Part shown: in pieces, positions 1-9,235 of the stretch
Layout of the letters: each line of letters begins with the position of its first letter
Numbering within the stretch: the first letter of the stretch is position 1
Source: Chryseobacterium indologenes
GTDB taxonomy: Bacteria > Bacteroidota > Bacteroidia > Flavobacteriales > Weeksellaceae
Reading direction: 5' to 3'
Assembly: GCF_002025665.1 (NCBI RefSeq)
Contig: NZ_CP018786.1
Span: 620,001-684,000 of the forward strand
DNA: 64,000 nucleotides
Translations under genes and position numbers: made by a program
Notes under the pieces: model-generated
What the model saw: the letters and a program-made list of their open reading frames with translations, nothing else
Database searches by the model: none
Told to the model about the DNA's origin: nothing

Positions 1-2722
1 CGTTGAGGTAATCGATGATTTCAAAATCGTTATTTTCATTAAGCTGAAGGCTCAGTTGATTTCTCGTCATGCGATGAAAACGTACATTGGCATGATCACA
101 AAGCTGTCTCAGATAAATAGATGAAACATATTGTACAAAGCCTGCGCCTTTAAACAGGTTCATCATGATCTTCAGATTTTCGGAACGTTTCTGAAGCTTT
201 GCCAGTTCTTTTAAAAGAGTTTCTTTTTTCACAAATTCCTTTTCCAGACGTTCTATTTCTGCAGTTTTTGTGACTACAGAATCATTGATCTGCTTTTGTT
301 CGGTTTGTGCTTCATTAAATTGCTTTTCAGTCAGAGAAAACTGTTCATTATCGAATGAAAGTCCCTTCAGCTTTATTTCAAGCTCTCCAATGAATTTCTT
401 TAAAGCTTCAAATTCAACTTTGAAATGCTGAACTTTAGCTCTCACCAGCTGAACATCAATTTCCTGAAGTAAAATATGCTCAACCTCTTTGAATTCTGTG
501 AAGTTTTGATCTGTCAAAGCTTTGACAATAGCTGCTTCATTGTTTGAAATTTCCTTTTCAAATTCTGCAATCTGTTTTTCAGACTGGCTGACAATGGCTT
601 TTTGCTCTGCCAGTTTAGGAGAAAGAATTTTTTCCTGTTCTAATGCCTTATGGTAATTTTCCTCAGTTTCCTTGTTGGATTGTACCAACTTTTGATAAGA
701 TTCTTCAATCTCAGATTTTTCCTTTTGGACATACAGATTCCAGTCCAGGATTTTAAGACCGGAACGGCTGATATTGATCTGTTCCTGTTTTGAAACTTCC
801 TCTAAACGGAAAGCTTCCAAAGCACTCTTGTATTTTTCCAGAGTTTTGGTTTCCTTGTCAAGATTTTCTCTTTCCAAAGCGATATTCCGTTCAGTTTCCT
901 CAATCTTTTTTTCTAAAGTGAATGAATCTGAACGTTTTTTCTCAAACTCTTCTTCATGATCAGGAGAGAATAGTTTCCATGTGAAGTTCAGGATATGTTT
1001 TTCAATATTTTCCCGAATCTGAAGAACTATTTTTTGTTCTGAAAGAAGCTGTTCCTCAAAGATTTTTTTTCGGTCCAGAATTTTGTCAATTTCAGCTTCC
1101 TGCTTTTGAAGAGTAATAGCTTCCTGTTCCACAGAAGTTATTTTCTCCTGAATTTCCTTCAACTCAGCATTCACGTCATGAAATTCAACAATGTGCGGAT
1201 GTTCCTTAGATCCGCAAAGAGGGCAGTTTTCACCGTCATGAAGTTCACTGGCAAAACGGGAAAGTTCTTTTTGTATTTTAAAGTGATCCAGTTTCCGGGA
1301 AAGTTCCTTTTTTTGAGTCTCTAAGGTTTCTTTTCTGATTCTGCAATCTTCTTTATAATTTTCGTTGTAAGCAAAAGGTTTTAATTCTTCTGCAATTTCT
1401 TCGATTTGTTTTTGATGTTTCCCGATCTTTTCAGTTTGTTCCTGAAGTGATTTTTTCAAATTCTTGTTTTGAATAAACCAGTTGCCCACTTCAGAAAGCA
1501 GGGCAGAGTCAATTTTTTGTTCCTTTAAGGTTTTAATATGGGAAGAAAGTTCATCAATGGTCTTTTGAATTTTCTCTTTATGAACATCTACTTCTTTTAC
1601 TTTTTCAGACCCTTTTTGAGTTCTTTCATTCAGAATTTTGATCTCCTCAGAAAACGTCAGGATCTGAATGATGAGATTCAAATCATTTTCTTGAATTCTG
1701 GATTGCTCCAATGCCTTAAACTGTGGTTCAAGAGCAGTAAGCTGTTCCTTTATGATATTGAAAGCTTTTTCAGTTTCCTGTTGGTTTTTGATCTGCTGCT
1801 CTTTCTCATTTCGCTTGTCTGAAATCTCTTTTGAAAGCTTATTTTTCTCAATAATCAATGGGTTGAAAAGTCTGAAAACAAGGTCGTATAATTCTGCCTG
1901 TGCTTCCTGAGCGTCCATTGGAGACTTTTCTTCTGAGAGTTTATTGAATTTTTCTTTATTCTGTTGTAAACTGTCAAAGTCACTTTTTAAGTTTTTCAAC
2001 TGCTGATAAGTCTGGGAAATCTTTTCCAGCTTTTCATTTGATTCAGAAAGCAGTTTCTGTTCCTCTGCAAGTTGCTCTTTTTGAATCTGGATTTTTTCCT
2101 CATTAATTTCTTCAAAACCTTTTAATTGTCCTTCCAGCTGATCCAGTTCAGATCTGTTTTTGACATTGAGTGCAGAAACATTGTTCTGAAGATCAAATTT
2201 CTGAAGATTAAAAATCTCCTTCATCATATTCGTTCTTTCTGCAGCACCCAATTCAAGGAATTCTTTGAACTGTCCCTGCGGAATAATGATAGTTCTTTTG
2301 AAGTTGGAATAGCTTAACCCAATAATAGCCTCTGCATTCGAGTGATCTAAAGGAATCCATTTTCCATTGATGTTCTCATAAAAAGTAACAGCATTAGGTT
2401 TTACCTCTTCGAATTTTTTGGAATTTCGCTTAAAATCACGGGTAGCACGGAACAATTTATTCTCATAATTTATAAAATCAAACTCTATATAAGAGCTGTT
2501 TGATTTTAAATTCATCATGTTGTAAGCCCTTTTATCACGCATGTTCAGACGCTCCGTTTCTCCATATAAAGCAAATGAAATAGCCTCAAGAACTGATGAT
2601 TTTCCAGAACCTACTGCCCCGAAAATACCAAACAGTCCGGCTTCGGTAAGATTTCTGAAATCTATAGTCTGGCGCTCCTGGTACGAGTAAAGTCCTTCGA
2701 TTGTTAATTGAACAGGGATCAT
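1..2722 (-). CDS. sbcC: Exonuclease subunit SbcC (C-terminus cut by window edge)
   Basis: ATPase subunit of the SbcCD (Rad50-Mre11 type) nuclease that opens hairpins and protein-blocked DNA ends. The frame reads from an ATG at 2722 without a stop to base 1, about 907 residues of an expected 1000 or so. A Walker A motif GAVGSGKS lies at residues 35-42, then long Glu/Lys/Gln-rich coiled coils, with the zinc-hook CPLC near residue 497 (about 1220-1235) between the two coil arms. The ABC signature and Walker B fall outside the window. It starts 3 bases after the sbcD stop, so the two are co-transcribed and probably co-translated. The family is certain; the missing part is only due to the window edge. 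Confidence 0.96.
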   Translation of the reverse strand, partial: MIPVQLTIEGLYSYQERQTIDFRNLTEAGLFGIFGAVGSGKSSVLEAISFALYGETERLNMRDKRAYNMMNLKSNSSYIEFDFINYENKLFRATRDFKRNSKKFEEVKPNAVTFYENINGKWIPLDHSNAEAIIGLSYSNFKRTIIIPQGQFKEFLELGAAERTNMMKEIFNLQKFDLQNNVSALNVKNRSELDQLEGQLKGFEEINEEKIQIQKEQLAEEQKLLSESNEKLEKISQTYQQLKNLKSDFDSLQQNKEKFNKLSEEKSPMDAQEAQAELYDLVFRLFNPLIIEKNKLSKEISDKRNEKEQQIKNQQETEKAFNIIKEQLTALEPQFKALEQSRIQENDLNLIIQILTFSEEIKILNERTQKGSEKVKEVDVHKEKIQKTIDELSSHIKTLKEQKIDSALLSEVGNWFIQNKNLKKSLQEQTEKIGKHQKQIEEIAEELKPFAYNENYKEDCRIRKETLETQKKELSRKLDHFKIQKELSRFASELHDGENCPLCGSKEHPHIVEFHDVNAELKEIQEKITSVEQEAITLQKQEAEIDKILDRKKIFEEQLLSEQKIVLQIRENIEKHILNFTWKLFSPDHEEEFEKKRSDSFTLEKKIEETERNIALERENLDKETKTLEKYKSALEAFRLEEVSKQEQINISRSGLKILDWNLYVQKEKSEIEESYQKLVQSNKETEENYHKALEQEKILSPKLAEQKAIVSQSEKQIAEFEKEISNNEAAIVKALTDQNFTEFKEVEHILLQEIDVQLVRAKVQHFKVEFEALKKFIGELEIKLKGLSFDNEQFSLTEKQFNEAQTEQKQINDSVVTKTAEIERLEKEFVKKETLLKELAKLQKRSENLKIMMNLFKGAGFVQYVSSIYLRQLCDHANVRFHRMTRNQLSLQLNENNDFEIIDYLN

Positions 2723-2725
2723 GGC

Positions 2726-3931
2726 TTATGCATTTAAAATTTCGTTAAACAAATTCATCAGTTCTTCATTGGCTTCCTGCCCGCTGTTTTTGGATTTAAA
2801 ATAGTCTTTAAATAATATATCAATATCCTGACTTAAATTGATTTCATGGCTTTGATCTTCTGATAATTCCAGGTTTTTTACTTTGGGAATAAGATGAACA
2901 ATTCCGTTGTGAGACTGATAAATTAACCTTCTTTCATCAGCTGTTAAAAAAGTCTCACTTTCCAGCGTAAGTTCTATAAATGTATACGGATTTTCACCCA
3001 ACCAGCTGACTGTATCATCAATGGAGGTAAATGTTTTTCTGACTAAAGCTCTTCCTTTTGTGAGTGCTTTCTTCTCGTAAGAAACAGGTTTTCCCGGCTC
3101 TGCATCAATAATGGAAACATACTTTGTCTGTCCCGCTTCACTGAAACTGTAGCACAGAGGAGAAGAAGAATAAATAACAGGTTTTTCCTTCGTTCCGATA
3201 TTCTGAAAACCATGAAGATGGCCCAATGCCGTATACTGGATCTGCTCAGGAATACTATCCGAAAAAATAAGATCTGCATTTCCGATTTTAATAGGTTTTT
3301 CTGCTTCTGGTTCTTCCAGAATTTCTGCACCTCTTTTATTCATATACAAATGAGCCGTCAGAAGATTTACTCCGGAATCATCACAAAACTGATCAGCAAG
3401 GTTTTTCCAGGTCTGCGAAAGCACTTTGTTGATTTCTTCTTCTTTATTTTCACCAAAATATTCCTTTAATCGGATTTCATTTGCGAAAGGAGTATGAAGA
3501 ATTCTTACAGGAAAGTTGATCCCATCAATTTTAAGTTCTATAAAACCCTCTTTTGAATTTATAATGTTAAAATAATCTGTACCGAAAGGTGTGATTTCAG
3601 CTTTAGGATGACCTATTAAAATAATTCCGCATTCCCTTGCCAAAGGATCAGGAGCATCAATTAAGCTCGGAGAATCATGATTACCGGAAATAGCAATCAC
3701 AGGGCGTTTACCATTTAATGATAAACGTTTTAATGTTTTATAAAAAAGTTCAGCAGCCTCTACACTTGGATTGAAATTATCGAATAAATCTCCGGCAATG
3801 AGAACTAAATCAACGTTTTGTTCATCGGCAATCTGAACAATTTCATTCATAACCAAAACCTGTTCTTCCAGTCTTGAAAAGCGGTCGAGGCGTTTACCCA
3901 AATGCCAGTCGGCAGTGTGGAGGATTTTCAT
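2726..3931 (-). CDS. sbcD: Exonuclease subunit SbcD
   Basis: Mn2+-dependent nuclease subunit of SbcCD, 401 residues, the usual length. Calcineurin-like phosphoesterase motifs are all visible: DWHLG at 8-12, GDLFDN at 47-52, GNHDS at 83-87, then TAH and GHLHG in the second half, followed by a C-terminal capping region that would contact SbcC. It is the first gene of a two-gene operon and ends 3 bases before the sbcC start. The start ATG gives the canonical MKILHTADWHLG opening, so the start is firm. Confidence 0.97.
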   Translation of the reverse strand: MKILHTADWHLGKRLDRFSRLEEQVLVMNEIVQIADEQNVDLVLIAGDLFDNFNPSVEAAELFYKTLKRLSLNGKRPVIAISGNHDSPSLIDAPDPLARECGIILIGHPKAEITPFGTDYFNIINSKEGFIELKIDGINFPVRILHTPFANEIRLKEYFGENKEEEINKVLSQTWKNLADQFCDDSGVNLLTAHLYMNKRGAEILEEPEAEKPIKIGNADLIFSDSIPEQIQYTALGHLHGFQNIGTKEKPVIYSSSPLCYSFSEAGQTKYVSIIDAEPGKPVSYEKKALTKGRALVRKTFTSIDDTVSWLGENPYTFIELTLESETFLTADERRLIYQSHNGIVHLIPKVKNLELSEDQSHEINLSQDIDILFKDYFKSKNSGQEANEELMNLFNEILNA

Positions 3932-4140
3932 AATTTAAGTTTGAGAATTAAAAAAGAGTATATGCAGAGAATTATTTTGCAAATATTACAATGTAAATAT
4001 AGAGAATACTTAATTTTAAAAAATAAGGTTTCCCTTAATTCAGATAAAAATTTCAGACAATATTGTTTATAATCAACTATAATTGGTCATTTTAAATCTG
4101 ACGGCTCTTAAATCCGGATAGATTGAGTAAAGAAAGCTTT

Positions 4141-4293
4141 TTATTGTTCGTTATCAGCTTCTCTTGCTTTGAAATCTTCCCGGATTTGTTTTAACCTTGC
4201 TTTCCTTTCTGCTTCTGCATTTTGGATTTTACGTTTTTTCTGATCAATTTTCTTTTTGTTTTTTTTCCTGTTCGCTTCGTTATTTTTGCTCAT
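4141..4293 (-). CDS. Small, highly basic hypothetical protein (50 aa)
   Basis: A 50-residue frame opening MSKNNEANRKKNKKKIDQKK and ending in DFKAREADNEQ. It is almost entirely Lys, Arg, Glu and Gln with no hydrophobic core, and is predicted to be one charged helix. Clean start and stop, sitting alone on the minus strand between sbcD and the VF530-type gene. Similar tiny basic proteins are widespread in flavobacteria, but I know no function; binding to nucleic acid or ribosomes is only a guess from the charge. It could be missed by gene callers because of its length. Confidence 0.6.
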   Translation of the reverse strand: MSKNNEANRKKNKKKIDQKKRKIQNAEAERKARLKQIREDFKAREADNEQ

Positions 4294-4398
4294 ATTTTTT
4301 GTAACAGATCATTTTTATGGGTGAAAAATAGCTTCTTCAAAAATAAGAAACAAAAAGGGAAGAAGAGGTGTAGATTTCCGTATAAACTTATAATAAAT

Positions 4399-4406
4399 TA
4401 ATTTTG
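4399..4406 (+). promoter_or_regulatory. Bacteroidota -7 box (TAATTTTG)
   Basis: Matches the TAnnTTTG -7 consensus of Bacteroidota sigma-ABfr promoters, 10 bases before the ATG of the VF530-family gene at 4417. This implies a very short leader. Confidence 0.55.
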
Positions 4407-4416
4407 TAAAAAAAAG

Positions 4417-4665
4417 ATGGAACAACAGTCCAAAGATCCTTTACACGGAAAAAGACTGGATGCTATCCTTGAAGAACTGGTAGAATACTATCAAGGTTTT
4501 GAAAGGCTGGGCGAACAGATCAATATAAAATGTTTTACAGATAACCCAAGTATAAGCTCTTCCTTGAAGTTTTTAAGAAAAACACCTTGGGCAAGAACAA
4601 AAGTTGAAAGTCTGTATCTCTTTGTCCTGAGACAGAAAAAAAGAGAGGAAGGTAGAAGAAAATAA
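4417..4665 (+). CDS. VF530 family protein (DUF2132)
   Basis: 82 residues with the family hallmarks in order: DPLHGKRLDAILEELVEYY, INIKCFTDNPS, then SLKFLRKTPWARTKVESLY. The VF530 family (DUF2132) is a small helical fold proposed to bind DNA; no biochemical role is firmly established. The C-terminal tail is a run of Lys, Arg and Glu. The gene is monocistronic with its own -7 box just upstream. Family assignment is strong because the conserved FLRKTPWAR block is complete; the DNA-binding role comes from the structural literature on the family, not from this sequence. Confidence 0.88.
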   Translation: MEQQSKDPLHGKRLDAILEELVEYYQGFERLGEQINIKCFTDNPSISSSLKFLRKTPWARTKVESLYLFVLRQKKREEGRRK

Positions 4666-4761
4666 AGGCGGTAAAAAGAAGATCTGTTTTTCTTTATGCC
4701 TTTCATAGCTTCCTTCTTCTATCTCCTGGCTTCCAAGCTCATTGAATCATTTCAAAAATAG

Positions 4762-4769
4762 TATATTTG
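4762..4769 (+). promoter_or_regulatory. Bacteroidota promoter for the SlyD-like gene (TATATTTG)
   Basis: Perfect TAnnTTTG -7 box, with a TTGA at 4742-4745 about 17 bases upstream as a plausible -33 element. Leader of roughly 35-40 bases before the ATG at 4812. Confidence 0.65.
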
Positions 4770-4811
4770 TATTATTAATCGTGAAACAAAATCACGAAAA
4801 AAAGAAAAAAT

Positions 4812-5312
4812 ATGACAATCGAAAACAATCACGTTGTAGCTGTAAAGTATATACTTCATACTATCGAACCAGATGGAAGTAAGATTCTTGTAGAAGAAAC
4901 AACAACAGAAAATCCGCTTACATTTTTGTATGGTGTAGGAATGATGATTCCTAAATTTGAACAAAATATCCTTGGTTTGAAAGCTGGAGATACAGCTGCC
5001 TTTACAATTCAGCCTGAAGAAGCTTACGGTGAAAGACAACCGGATGCTATTGCACAATTACCAGTGGAAATGTTCAAAGAATCAGGACTTCCACCTGTAG
5101 GAGCTATTCTACCTTTATCAGACAATCAAGGGAATAACTTCCAGGCTTTTGTAGTAGAAATTACTCCGGAAGTTGTAGTAGCAGATCTTAACCACCCAAT
5201 GGCGGGAAAAGTTTTAGATTTCCAGGTGGAAGTTTTAAACACTCGTCCTGCAACAGAAGAAGAGTTGGCACATGGCCACGCTCACGGAATTGACGGAAAC
5301 GAAGCTCACTAA
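4812..5312 (+). CDS. FKBP-type peptidyl-prolyl cis-trans isomerase, SlyD-like
   Basis: Cytoplasmic prolyl isomerase and folding chaperone, 166 residues. An FKBP half (about 1-70) carries GVGMMIPKFEQNILGLKAGD and PEEAYGER; the insert-in-flap chaperone domain follows (about 70-125), and the protein returns to the FKBP strand at NHPMAGKVLDFQVEVL. The C-terminus has a short His-bearing tail (GHAHG), a reduced version of the metal-binding tail of Escherichia coli SlyD. No signal peptide. Single gene, with its own promoter and a terminator hairpin at 5364-5393. Confidence 0.93.
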   Translation: MTIENNHVVAVKYILHTIEPDGSKILVEETTTENPLTFLYGVGMMIPKFEQNILGLKAGDTAAFTIQPEEAYGERQPDAIAQLPVEMFKESGLPPVGAILPLSDNQGNNFQAFVVEITPEVVVADLNHPMAGKVLDFQVEVLNTRPATEEELAHGHAHGIDGNEAH

Positions 5313-5363
5313 AAAATAAAAAATGTCCGATTTTTTCGGATATTTTTTAGATAAAAGATAAAA

Positions 5364-5399
5364 AATAAGCCATAGGTAATTCTGTGGCTTATTTTTATT
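5364..5399 (+). terminator. Rho-independent terminator after the SlyD-like gene
   Basis: Nine-base perfect stem AATAAGCCA / TGGCTTATT (5364-5372 and 5385-5393), 12-base loop, then a T-rich tract. A weaker TCCGA/TCGGA hairpin precedes it near 5328-5340. Confidence 0.8.
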
Positions 5400-5430
5400 T
5401 ATAAGGTACAATAGTTATTGAATGCTTGGC

Positions 5431-5485
5431 ATTCCCGTCTTTCGGAGAAGGGTCAAAAATTCAAAGAATTTTTAAAGAGGTGGTT
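5431..5485 (+). repeat. Intergenic element, copy 1 (inverted relative to copy 2)
   Basis: Reads ATTCCC, a small hairpin region, then GGGTCAAAAATTCAAAGAAT and ATTTTTAAAGAGGTGG. The reverse complement of 31527-31577 has the same order (ATTCCC, hairpin, GGGTGGCAAAAAATTT, ATTTTTTGACGGGGTGG). Lies in the gap between two convergent genes. Probably a small dispersed non-coding repeat. Confidence 0.55.
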
Positions 5486-5531
5486 TTATACGCAAAGCAT
5501 CACTCAACATTGTATTTACTCAATCTTTTTC

Positions 5532-5909
5532 CTAATCCAAAAACTCCCCGGAAACATAATACCAACGTTCGTGCATTTTCTGAAAAACAGAAAATTCATG
5601 ATGAACTTGCGGATGACCGTCCTGATCCGTATAATAAGCCTTAAATTCTACATGATTTAAAGCCGGAGTACGGATGATTTCCAGTTTTGTCCACTGGTTG
5701 ATTTCTCCCCATTCCTGAAGATCTTTCTTATTATGGTATTTTCTTTTTCCCGGAAGAGTCGTCTCCATCAGATATTCACCATTCGGAATGGCAAAAGCAG
5801 AAAATCTTGAGCGCATCAGAGCTTCAGCCGTTGGAGCATGTTTTTCTCCGGTATGATAAGGCTTGCAGCATTCTTCGTAGGATTTTCCTGAACAGCAGGG
5901 ACAGTCCAT
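5532..5909 (-). CDS. YchJ family protein (SEC-C motif, UPF0225)
   Basis: 125 residues. The N-terminus is a SEC-C type zinc motif (CPCCSGKSYEECCKPYH, residues 3-19), followed by the conserved PTAEALMRSRFSAFA segment and a small NTF2-like alpha/beta domain ending in RWYYVSGEF. This is the full YchJ layout and length. The molecular function of YchJ is unknown; the SEC-C motif is a zinc-binding module also found at the C-terminus of SecA. Single gene with its own -7 box at 5935-5942. Confidence 0.9.
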   Translation of the reverse strand: MDCPCCSGKSYEECCKPYHTGEKHAPTAEALMRSRFSAFAIPNGEYLMETTLPGKRKYHNKKDLQEWGEINQWTKLEIIRTPALNHVEFKAYYTDQDGHPQVHHEFSVFQKMHERWYYVSGEFLD

Positions 5910-5934
5910 ATATTGTATTTTAAATGTTGAACTG

Positions 5935-5942
5935 CAAAAATA
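5935..5942 (-). promoter_or_regulatory. Bacteroidota -7 box for the ychJ-like gene
   Basis: Minus strand reads TATTTTTG, a perfect TAnnTTTG match, 26 bases before the start codon at 5909. Confidence 0.6.
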
Positions 5943-5974
5943 ATGAATATTAATCGAAATGAATATAAATAAAA

Positions 5975-5999
5975 AGAAGCACCCTTAAAGAATGCTTCT
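5975..5999 (-). terminator. Terminator after the M3 peptidase gene
   Basis: On the minus strand AGAAGCA / TGCTTCT form a 7-base stem around an 11-base loop, followed by a T-rich stretch; it lies a few bases after the stop codon at 6007. Confidence 0.65.
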
Positions 6000-6006
6000 C
6001 GTTGAT

Positions 6007-8148
6007 TTATTTAATAAACCCTCTGTTTCTCAATAAAGGTTTGATATCCGGATCGTGTCCTGTGAAGTCTCTGAATGCCTGATTCAGATCTACAGAATTT
6101 CCTACAGAAAGAATATATTTTCTGAAACGGTCACCATTTTCTCTGGTTAAACCACCATTCTTACTGATCCATTCCCATGCATCGTTATCCAATGTTTCAG
6201 ACCATAAATAAGCATAGTATCCTGCAGAATATCCGCCTCCCCAGATGTGAGCAAAATAAGGAGTGTGATATCTTGGCGGAACCGTTGCCAAATTGAATCC
6301 ATGGCTGGCTAAAGATTGTTTTTCAAAATCCAGAACAGGAATAAACTGGCTGTCATTGCTTACTGTATGCCAATCCATATCCAGTTCAGCAGCAGAAACC
6401 AATTCTGTAGTCATGTAGCCTTGATTGAAAGTAGATGCTTTTTTGATCTTATCTACTAAAGCCTGTGGAATAGGCTGTTTTGTTTCATAATGTACAGCGT
6501 AATTTTTCAGAACAACCGGATCTAAAGCCCAGTGCTCATTGATCTGAGATGGGAATTCTACGAAGTCTCTCGGTACATTCGTTCCTGAAAGTGAAGGATA
6601 TTTCTGGCTGGCAAACATTCCGTGAATAGAGTGACCAAATTCATGGAAGATAGTTGAAACATCATCATAACTGATTAATGAAGGTTTCCCCGGAGCCGGT
6701 TTCTGATAATTATAGCAGTTCACGATTACAGGTTTTGTTCCTAATAAGTAAGACTGTTCTACAAAATTACTCATCCATGCTCCACCGTTTTTAGAATCTC
6801 TTGTATAGAAATCCAGATAGTAGATGGCGATAGATTTTCCATCGTGATCGAAAACCTCGTATGTTACTACATCAGGGTGGTACACCGGAAGATCTGTTCT
6901 CTTTTTGAAAGTCAGTCCATAGAATTTTTCAGCGGCAAAGAAAACTCCTTTTTCAAGAACGGTTGTAATTTCAAAATACGGTTTTATTTCACTTTCATCA
7001 AGGTCGAACTTAGCTTTTCTTACCTGTTCAGCATAGAAATTCCAGTCCCAAGGTTCTACTTTGAAACCTCCTTTTTGCTGATCAATAAGATCCTGAATAT
7101 CTTTTGCTTCACGTCTTGCCGTTTCTACTGCAGGAGTAGCAATTTGATTCATAAGTTTAGTAGCCGCTTCAGGGGTTTTTGCCATCTGATCCTGAAGTTT
7201 CCATTCCGCAAAGTTTTTCTTACCTAAAATCTGTGCTTTCTTTAATCTTAGTTTAGCAAGCTGTTCGATGGTAGATCTTGTATCATTGGCATCTCCTTTT
7301 TCAGCTCTGGTCCAAGAAGCTTTGAAAAGCTTTTCTCTCGTGGCTCTGTTTTTTAAATTCTGAAGAAGAGGCTGTTGTGTAGTATTTTGTAAAGCCAGAA
7401 GATATTTCCCTGGTTGTCCAGCAGTTTTGGCGTCAGCTGCAGCTGCAGCAATTTCATCTGCTGAAAGTCCGTCAAGTTCTTTTGCATCAGAGAAAAATAC
7501 ACCTCCCTGCTTTCTTGCTTCCAGTAACTTGTTTGCATATTGGGTAGAAAGAGAAGCCAGTTCCTGATTGAGCTGCTTTAATTTTTCTTTATCAGCTGCA
7601 GAAAGATTTGCTCCTGCGATTTCAAAATTCTGCTTATAATACTGTACCAGTCTTTTGCTTTCAGAATCAAGACCGTCTTCTTTGATGGATTGTATTCTTT
7701 TATAAAGATTTTCATTCAGGTACAGTTTATCGGAATGTGCAGCAAAGATAGGTGCATATTCTTCATCCAAAGCCTGTAAAGTAGGGTTTGTATTCGCACT
7801 GGTAAGGTTTGAAAATACAATTTGTGCTCTTCTCAGTACTTCACCACTTTTTTCCAATGCAACGATAGTATTTTCAAAAGTAGGGGCAGCCGGATTGTTG
7901 GCAATTTTTATAATTTCAGCTTCATGTTGCTTTAAACCATAGTTAAAAGCAGGTTTGAAGTGTTCGTTTTTGATTTTGTCAAACTCCGGAGCTTCGTACT
8001 GAAGCTTGCTCTTCTTCATAAAAGGATTTGAAGATAAAGAGGGATCAGGTGCAGGTAGCTCCTGTTGAATATCGGTCTGTTTCATTGTAGTACAAGATTG
8101 ATTGAACGCCAAGGCAGAAATTAATAATACCGATGAAATATTCTTCAT
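6007..8148 (-). CDS. M3 family zinc metallopeptidase, Dcp-like, lipoprotein
   Basis: 713-residue oligopeptidase of the thimet/Dcp family, which trims dipeptides from short peptides. The zinc motif HEFGH sits near residue 500 in TIFHEFGHSIHGMFA, with the downstream Glu ligand in the FVEFPSQINEHW segment; C-terminal blocks FAHIWGGGYSAGYYAYLWSE are classic M3. The N-terminus MKNISSVLLISALAFNQSCT is a short hydrophobic signal ending at a Cys, so I expect a lipoprotein rather than a cytoplasmic enzyme. Length and order fit the dipeptidyl carboxypeptidase subgroup. Monocistronic, ending in a terminator. Confidence 0.93.
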   Translation of the reverse strand: MKNISSVLLISALAFNQSCTTMKQTDIQQELPAPDPSLSSNPFMKKSKLQYEAPEFDKIKNEHFKPAFNYGLKQHEAEIIKIANNPAAPTFENTIVALEKSGEVLRRAQIVFSNLTSANTNPTLQALDEEYAPIFAAHSDKLYLNENLYKRIQSIKEDGLDSESKRLVQYYKQNFEIAGANLSAADKEKLKQLNQELASLSTQYANKLLEARKQGGVFFSDAKELDGLSADEIAAAAADAKTAGQPGKYLLALQNTTQQPLLQNLKNRATREKLFKASWTRAEKGDANDTRSTIEQLAKLRLKKAQILGKKNFAEWKLQDQMAKTPEAATKLMNQIATPAVETARREAKDIQDLIDQQKGGFKVEPWDWNFYAEQVRKAKFDLDESEIKPYFEITTVLEKGVFFAAEKFYGLTFKKRTDLPVYHPDVVTYEVFDHDGKSIAIYYLDFYTRDSKNGGAWMSNFVEQSYLLGTKPVIVNCYNYQKPAPGKPSLISYDDVSTIFHEFGHSIHGMFASQKYPSLSGTNVPRDFVEFPSQINEHWALDPVVLKNYAVHYETKQPIPQALVDKIKKASTFNQGYMTTELVSAAELDMDWHTVSNDSQFIPVLDFEKQSLASHGFNLATVPPRYHTPYFAHIWGGGYSAGYYAYLWSETLDNDAWEWISKNGGLTRENGDRFRKYILSVGNSVDLNQAFRDFTGHDPDIKPLLRNRGFIK

Positions 8149-8406
8149 AAATATAGTTGTTATTAAAGCATAAAGATATTAAAAACTTGCATCATAGGAT
8201 GTATTTTGGCGAATGTATTTATGTAACCCATTTTATGAGTGTTTTTACAATGAATCTGGTAAGTACCTATGAATCGGGAATGTCTTTTCTGAAAAATCAG
8301 TATTGCATACAGTTGCAGTATTTTCAAATGTAATGTAATATTTTTTATAAATTAGTTGTCATTTAATTAAAGAAACCAACAAAAATAATTAACAAAAGGA
8401 ATAAGC

Positions 8407-9234
8407 ATGAAAACAAGGACTTTATTTATTTTTTCAGCCTTAGCGGCATTAGCCTCATGTAATGATAAACATGAGAATCGAAACAGAGATCGAGAAGGAG
8501 ACAGAAGTAATTGGGTAGAGAAAGTAGTCAGCAAAGAAAGCGGCCCAATGCAGCATAAAGAATTTAACGGAGATTTTGATGAAATTCAGGTTTCACAAGC
8601 TATTGAAGCAGAAATTATAAAATCTGAAACTGAGAAAGTTGAAATCTCAGCCCCTCAAAGTATCATTGACGAAATTCTGGTGGAAAATGATGGCGGAAAA
8701 CTGCATATTCATTATAAGCCGGGGATCAGAGTGATGAACATTAGCAAAGTGACAGCTAAAATTTATACAAAAGATTTTAGTAAGCTTGTTGCTGATTCAG
8801 CAGCGAGAATTATTATAAAAGATAAATTTACTCAGGAAAAAACAGATGTTGAAGCATCAAGTGCAGGAAGTATTTCCGGAGATCTTGAGGCTAATGATAT
8901 GGACATCAATGTAAGCAGCAGCAGTAGCTTCGATGGGAAAATATGGGCAGTAAACCTTGATATTGAATCTTCATCAGGATCAACTCTTGATCTTTCCGGT
9001 AAAGCAAAAAAAGTAGACGTGAGTGCTTCTTCAGGGAGCAGCGTTTCTGCAAAAGGAGTTATTGCTGACAATGTAGAAGCTGATGCTTCCAGTGGAGCAA
9101 GTATTCATATCAGTGCTGTTTCCAGTGTGAATGCAGGTGCTTCATCCGGAGGAAGTGTGGATATCTCTAAAAAAGGAGAACTTAAGAGTGTGATAAAAGA
9201 AGAAAGCAGTGGTGGAAGTGTAAACATCCAATAA
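8407..9234 (+). CDS. DUF2807 (head GIN domain) lipoprotein
   Basis: 275 residues: a lipoprotein signal MKTRTLFIFSALAALASCND, a short charged linker (HENRNRDREGDRSN), then a DUF2807 right-handed beta-helix rich in Ser, Gly and Asp (repeating SSG and SASS turns, about residues 60-270). DUF2807 proteins are common on Bacteroidota surfaces; binding or adhesin roles are inferred from the fold only. It ends one base before the convergent kefB-like stop, with no terminator between them. The 258-base region upstream (8149-8406) is AT-rich and I found no clear -7 box in it. Confidence 0.85.
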   Translation: MKTRTLFIFSALAALASCNDKHENRNRDREGDRSNWVEKVVSKESGPMQHKEFNGDFDEIQVSQAIEAEIIKSETEKVEISAPQSIIDEILVENDGGKLHIHYKPGIRVMNISKVTAKIYTKDFSKLVADSAARIIIKDKFTQEKTDVEASSAGSISGDLEANDMDINVSSSSSFDGKIWAVNLDIESSSGSTLDLSGKAKKVDVSASSGSSVSAKGVIADNVEADASSGASIHISAVSSVNAGASSGGSVDISKKGELKSVIKEESSGGSVNIQ

Positions 9235-9235
9235 A

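Noticed and set aside
5418..5660. Two overlapping plus-strand frames of 72-80 residues
   Set aside because: They run through the dispersed element at 5431-5485 and the antisense of ychJ, with no family resemblance or promoter. The element is better treated as non-coding.
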